A stretch of 64,000 nt of DNA from Molanna angustata (Eukaryota > Arthropoda > Insecta > Trichoptera > Molannidae), in assembly GCA_963576475.1 (NCBI GenBank), contig OY754972.1, positions 13,690,811 to 13,754,810 on the forward strand, given 5' to 3'. Positions within the stretch are counted from its first letter, which is position 1. Every line of letters begins with the position of its first letter. Of this stretch, positions 60,476-64,000 are shown piece after piece. The notes beneath the pieces are model-generated. The model was not told the DNA's origin. It saw only the letters and a list, made by a program, of their open reading frames with translations, and made no database searches. The translations under genes were made by a program, and so were the position numbers.

Positions 60476-60844
60476 ATGTTAAGTTTGATTGTTTTACAAG
60501 ATAATTTAAATAATATTTCTTCGAAACATGAAAGTACCGAAACCAGTCACATAGAACAAAAAAATAAAATAAAATACCTATTGATTAAATTGGCATCCAC
60601 AATTCTGGTTCCTAAATATTTTATTTCTCAGGGCACGAAATACAATATTTCGACTTTTGAACGAACTATAGAAGAAAATGTACACTATTCGGCAATTTTA
60701 GCAGAGTATTTTAAGATTACGAAAGTAGGTAGTTATTTTCATAAAATGCGTATATTTGTATCTCAAGTCTGCAAGTCTAAAAATAAATCTTTTACTTGTT
60801 TTATACAAACGATTGCCAACATACATTATGCGGAAATATTTTAG
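60476..60844 (+). CDS. orphan open frame of 122 codons
   Basis: The frame runs from ATG 60476 to TAG 60842 on the strand opposite to axotactin. It is rich in Lys, Ile, Ser and Asn, with three Cys near the end (QVCKSKNKSFTCFIQ) and no recognised domain, signal peptide or splice signals. A frame of this length is somewhat longer than chance in DNA this AT-rich, but codon use looks like the background composition. It may be a piece of an unrecognised mobile element or a chance frame. Confidence 0.2.
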   Translation: MLSLIVLQDNLNNISSKHESTETSHIEQKNKIKYLLIKLASTILVPKYFISQGTKYNISTFERTIEENVHYSAILAEYFKITKVGSYFHKMRIFVSQVCKSKNKSFTCFIQTIANIHYAEIF

Positions 60845-60979
60845 GAACACGTCTCTGAAAGCAAAAATAGTCAAATGTCATAATATCAACACAAATCATA
60901 CTGTAAAGTGTTCAAATTCAATATGAACTTTTAAAATATTAACAATAAACAGTCAAAAAAATATTTTTCGATATTATAT

Positions 60980-61258
60980 CCTATTCTGATTCATTTCAGA
61001 GTACGAAAACGTCTATAACAAACGGGCGACCGTGGGCAAAAGGATTTTTTCCGTGTGATGTAAGGAGTCCCGTATAAATGCAGTCAACTTTTTGACATTT
61101 CTCATATACTAAAATTTATCCGTCTGAATTGACTGAATTGAAAAAGTTGACTGCATTTATACGGGACTCATTACGTCACACCACGTGGATAAAATCCTTT
61201 TATCCACGGTCGCCCGTTGATTTAGACGTTTTAATACTCTGAATCGAATCAGAATAGG
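60980..61258. mobile_element. foldback MITE with about 100-bp arms
   Basis: The ends CCTATTCTGATTCATTTCAG and (inverse) CCTATTCTGATTCGATTCAG lead into arms with ACGGGCGACCGTGG and GAGTCCCGTATAAATGCAGT and their inverse copies. The loop lies near 61115. No coding capacity. Confidence 0.85.
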
Positions 61259-61609
61259 ACATAATATTATGTAAAAGTAAAATATCAATAAGTCATAGAA
61301 AATAGACATTTAATCCCTCAGTTGACATCGAATGTCTTATTCAAGAGATATTTGACTAACAGGCCATGTTTCCAGCTCAGGGAAGCTTGAATTTTGAGAG
61401 ATTTTTTTTTAAAGAATGAATATGTCCTTGTAGTAACAAGTAATATACATCCTACCTATTGATTTAGGTGTATTTATGTTTTTATATCTATGAGCTATTT
61501 TCTTTAACTTCCTTAATTTTTTTGTACTTATATGTCTTCCACTTTGCTTATTTTCATTTTATACCGTTATCTGATGTTATTAACAAAATAATTTTGTCTA
61601 TATTTTAAT

Positions 61610-61777
61610 AGGTATACCCACAGACAGGCTCTGCCTTGTGGGATTTTTGTGTGCGCGGTTTCTTTGTTTTGATATTATGTAAATGTGTACTGTATATTAA
61701 CTATGTAACAAATGTTAAATAAATAAATAAATAAATAAATAATAAAAAAATAAAATAAATAAAAAATAATAAATAAG

Positions 61778-61828
<51 letters not shown>

Positions 61829-61843
61829 ATTATAAATAAAAAA

Positions 61844-61891
<48 letters not shown>

Positions 61892-61905
61892 AAATAAATA
61901 AATCA
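61610..61905 (+). repeat. probable LINE 3' tail expanded into a (TAAA)n microsatellite
   Basis: A non-repetitive segment with GGCTCTGCCTTGTGGG and GTACTGTATATTAACTATGT runs into about 190 bases of imperfect TAAA/TAAATA repeats (61716-61905). Antisense open frames here are simple-repeat translations. Confidence 0.7.
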
Positions 61906-62040
61906 TCATACATTGCCTAAATTAAGCAAAAATGCTTGTGCTATAGGTGAACGAAATAGGTCGTGGCAGGATTGGAACTCGCAACCACTGGATTACTAAC
62001 CCAGCGAGCTAACCGCTCTGCCACCACCCATCTGATTATT
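61905..62040 (-). mobile_element. tRNA-derived SINE (family 3), copy 2
   Basis: Minus strand: GGTGGTGGCAGAGCGGTTAG, GTTGCGAGTTCCAATCCTGC and CACCTATAGCACAAGCAT. The A- and B-box regions are better kept than in the copy at 49587. Its expected distal part (CCTTGTAGTAACAAG on the plus strand) is at 61430, displaced by the LINE tail and microsatellite. Confidence 0.75.
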
Positions 62041-62547
62041 TAAAATAAATTTTTCATCTGCTGAGAACTAAACCCTGGGAGCCGGCAGCGAAGTTTAATT
62101 CATTCCACTTAACTACGGTGAACGGTCACCAATAACGCGTTTAATTACGATATTTTCATAATCTAATATAAATGAATTATGCTACGAAGGAGCGTGCTAG
62201 TTTTAAATGGTCTATTATCAAACGATAAACACACAGGTATTCAAGTGTATACATTTATAACATTAATACCCTAAATACTTATTTGTTTTTCTTGAACAAT
62301 ATAGGTGCTAGCTTTTATGGTCAAATAGACAAATATTTAACAAAAATCTAACATTACAGTTAGTATGTGGAATGTGGACTTAAAATTTTTATAGCTAACT
62401 AAATTTCAGAAGCGCTTTGCTTACTATCAATTTACAATTATCGTAAAATCAAATATTTACTATAGTCCATAGAATGGCATGCTAATATGTATAATCAGAA
62501 CTAATAAAAGATAATCTTACATTATGAGCAAATATACAGCATAAGAT

Positions 62548-62890
62548 AGGTCAGTGGCAGACCAGTGAACGAGTTCGAAACCCATTCTGTCTCGACCGAT
62601 TTCGTACACTTGGCTGTATTTCTCGAACAAAGATTAAAGTAAAAGTAAGTAGTTAAAATACTTTGATTCATAAAATTGCTCAATACTTTTGGTTGTTTCA
62701 TTGAAATCTAATGCCGTCAAACGACGCGATTTTGAACAATTTTATGAAATCAAAGTATTTTAACTATACTTTACTGATACTTTTATTGAAATAGCCCAGC
62801 CTTAATAGTACAATCGTTTATGCTTAGTTTAGGAACATGTATGAGGATTATAATATCAAGAACAAGAACATATTATTATTAATATGTACT
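62548..62890 (+). mobile_element. SINE family 3, copy 3, split by a MITE
   Basis: A decayed head (GGTCAGTGGCAGACCAGTG, GAGTTCGAAACCC) precedes the MITE at 62612-62801; the tail (TATGCTTAGTTTAGGAAC, ATATGTACTTGTTCT) follows it. Order and spacing match the copy at 49587 when the MITE is removed. Confidence 0.6.
62612..62801. mobile_element. Harbinger-type MITE, copy 2
   Basis: Inverse of the element at 21254-21451: it begins GGCTGTATTTCTCGAACAAA and ends AAATAGCCCAGCC, with CAATTTTATGAAATCAAAGT inside. It is flanked by CTT and TTA, a decayed three-base duplication. Confidence 0.75.
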
Positions 62891-63309
62891 TGTTCTTTAA
62901 AAAAATGATTTACGTCTTATGAAATCGAACATTAACTAGATTTATCGAGAAAAATGTAAAAAAAACCCGATACATTTGCGCGACGTTTACCAATTATATC
63001 TTACATTTAATTATGCAATCAATTACTTACATACATTGAGTTACTCAATCGAGATTTGTAAAATTTGTATAGGTAGGTATAAACTCTAGTTTCAGCTTTG
63101 TAGAGCATTATTCTGTCAAAAGGCGTCGGCGTCGTACGAAATGAGCCAAAAATAAAATTCTTAACATTTTCTTACACCCTGTGATGATAACCAGTGTTGC
63201 CTGTCCACACAAGCAAGATATAGATATAATTTTAAATAAATTGAACTCAGGACGCCAGCACACAAGTCAGACGACTTACCACTGTATATTTATTTATCTT
63301 TTTGTATAT

Positions 63310-63560
63310 AATATAAACAAATATAATGCACAATGGCGGTCTTATTGCCATAAGGCAATGTCTTCCAACTAACTATATTACAAATTACGATAAAATTATA
63401 TATGTACAGTACATCAACAAAATAATGAAAGCGAAAAAAAAGAAAATAAACATTACACTAAGATAAATATTAAAATAAAAAAGGATTGGGAAAGAACAAG
63501 GAGAGAAAATCGGGATCAGGTGTTATGGGATAAATATTCCGTCCGGACATAGACTATTCC
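63310..63560 (-). pseudogene. LINE 3' end fragment
   Basis: Plus-strand TATTGCCATAAGGCAATGTC and CTTCCAACTAAC match 21100 and 51560. Read on the minus strand, 63560-63500 gives WNSLCPDGIFIP-like sequence expected before the end of a Jockey-type polyprotein. The A-rich tract lies between. Confidence 0.5.
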
Positions 63561-64000
63561 ATAGTATTGCTGATTGTAGGTACCTACTCAATATTCAATG
63601 TTAAATAAAGGTGCCACATAACCTAAGACAATAAATATTACATTTATAAAACCTATTTTATGATTGTGCGATAACGGTTAAATTTTAACATCGCGTTTTA
63701 TTATATATGCATTATTAATATAATAAGTCACTAGATCTCAAACTGTGTTCTGCGCATTATGGTTATTTCCTAATATGAATATAACAGGTTGTGGATAACC
63801 TTAAACTGAATTTTGATAAAATTTAATAATAAAAGGATAGGTACTTATCAGTTTCTTTCAAATAACCATCGATTTCAGTATCAGAAGCAGAAATATCTAG
63901 TATGTAAACAATTTCTTAAATTATGTAGCTATAAGCGGAAAGTGAAAATGAAAACCGTATAAAAGGGAGAATTCCAAGGTAGAAAGCTATGAAATTTATA
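63561..64000. other. right edge, nothing recognised
   Basis: AT-rich sequence without a recognisable frame or repeat up to the window end. Confidence 0.35.

Noticed and set aside
61715..61909. small Leu/Ile/Tyr-rich membrane protein
   Set aside because: Translation of a TAAA/TTTA microsatellite.
61925..62035. tRNA gene on the minus strand
   Set aside because: Same reasoning: the family 3 SINE head recurs at 49587 and 62548 with a common body.

Overview
The window reads as nuclear DNA of an insect, most likely a moth or butterfly. It is AT-rich, its genes carry GT-AG introns, it is dense in small TIR/foldback elements and tRNA-derived SINEs, and its two host proteins match the fly proteins Rpd3 and Axotactin as I know them. 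Two host genes face each other tail to tail. Everything else I can support is transposon, satellite or unassigned AT-rich sequence.

Plus strand, 0.8-11.6 kb: a complete class I histone deacetylase gene (HDAC1/Rpd3). Ten coding exons join in frame to a 492-residue protein with an intact catalytic centre. Its introns carry a SINE, several inverted-repeat elements and LINE 3' ends. From 11.6 to 23.9 kb lie non-coding DNA, two foldback elements, MITEs and a decayed LINE (about 22.0-23.5 kb). The same interval holds minus-strand exon-like segments at 17.5-18.2 kb that could be alternative last exons of the second gene.

Minus strand, 59.9 down to 23.9 kb: an axotactin-like gene. I could join 28 coding exons without a phase break into 1961 residues: signal peptide, Kunitz domain, Pro/Ser/Thr linker, six laminin-G domains, four EGF modules, a CASPR-type fibrinogen-like segment, one transmembrane helix and an acidic tail. 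The product should sit on the surface of, or be shed from, neural or glial cells. HDAC1 acts in nuclear co-repressor complexes; I see no functional link between the two beyond being neighbours.

The large axotactin introns are the accessory part. They hold two almost identical 2.77-kb inverted copies of a THAP-related DNA transposon (37.3-40.0 and 45.3-48.0 kb). The second copy sits inside an hAT-type element that also exists empty at 54.8 kb, and both carry a further nested element. Other contents are an hAT element with an 8-bp target duplication (40.4-41.2 kb), a cluster of long hairpin elements with a local rearrangement that copied a piece of an axotactin exon in inverse orientation (33.4-34.0 kb), a broken YqaJ-type transposon gene preceded by a tandem array of one duplicated symmetric exon (52.8-54.8 kb), and a 70-bp satellite (51 and 56-58 kb) whose unit is found singly inside a dispersed repeat. 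No CRISPR, operon, rRNA or convincing functional tRNA gene is present. Exon borders were read by eye from splice signals and phase; no transcript data were available.
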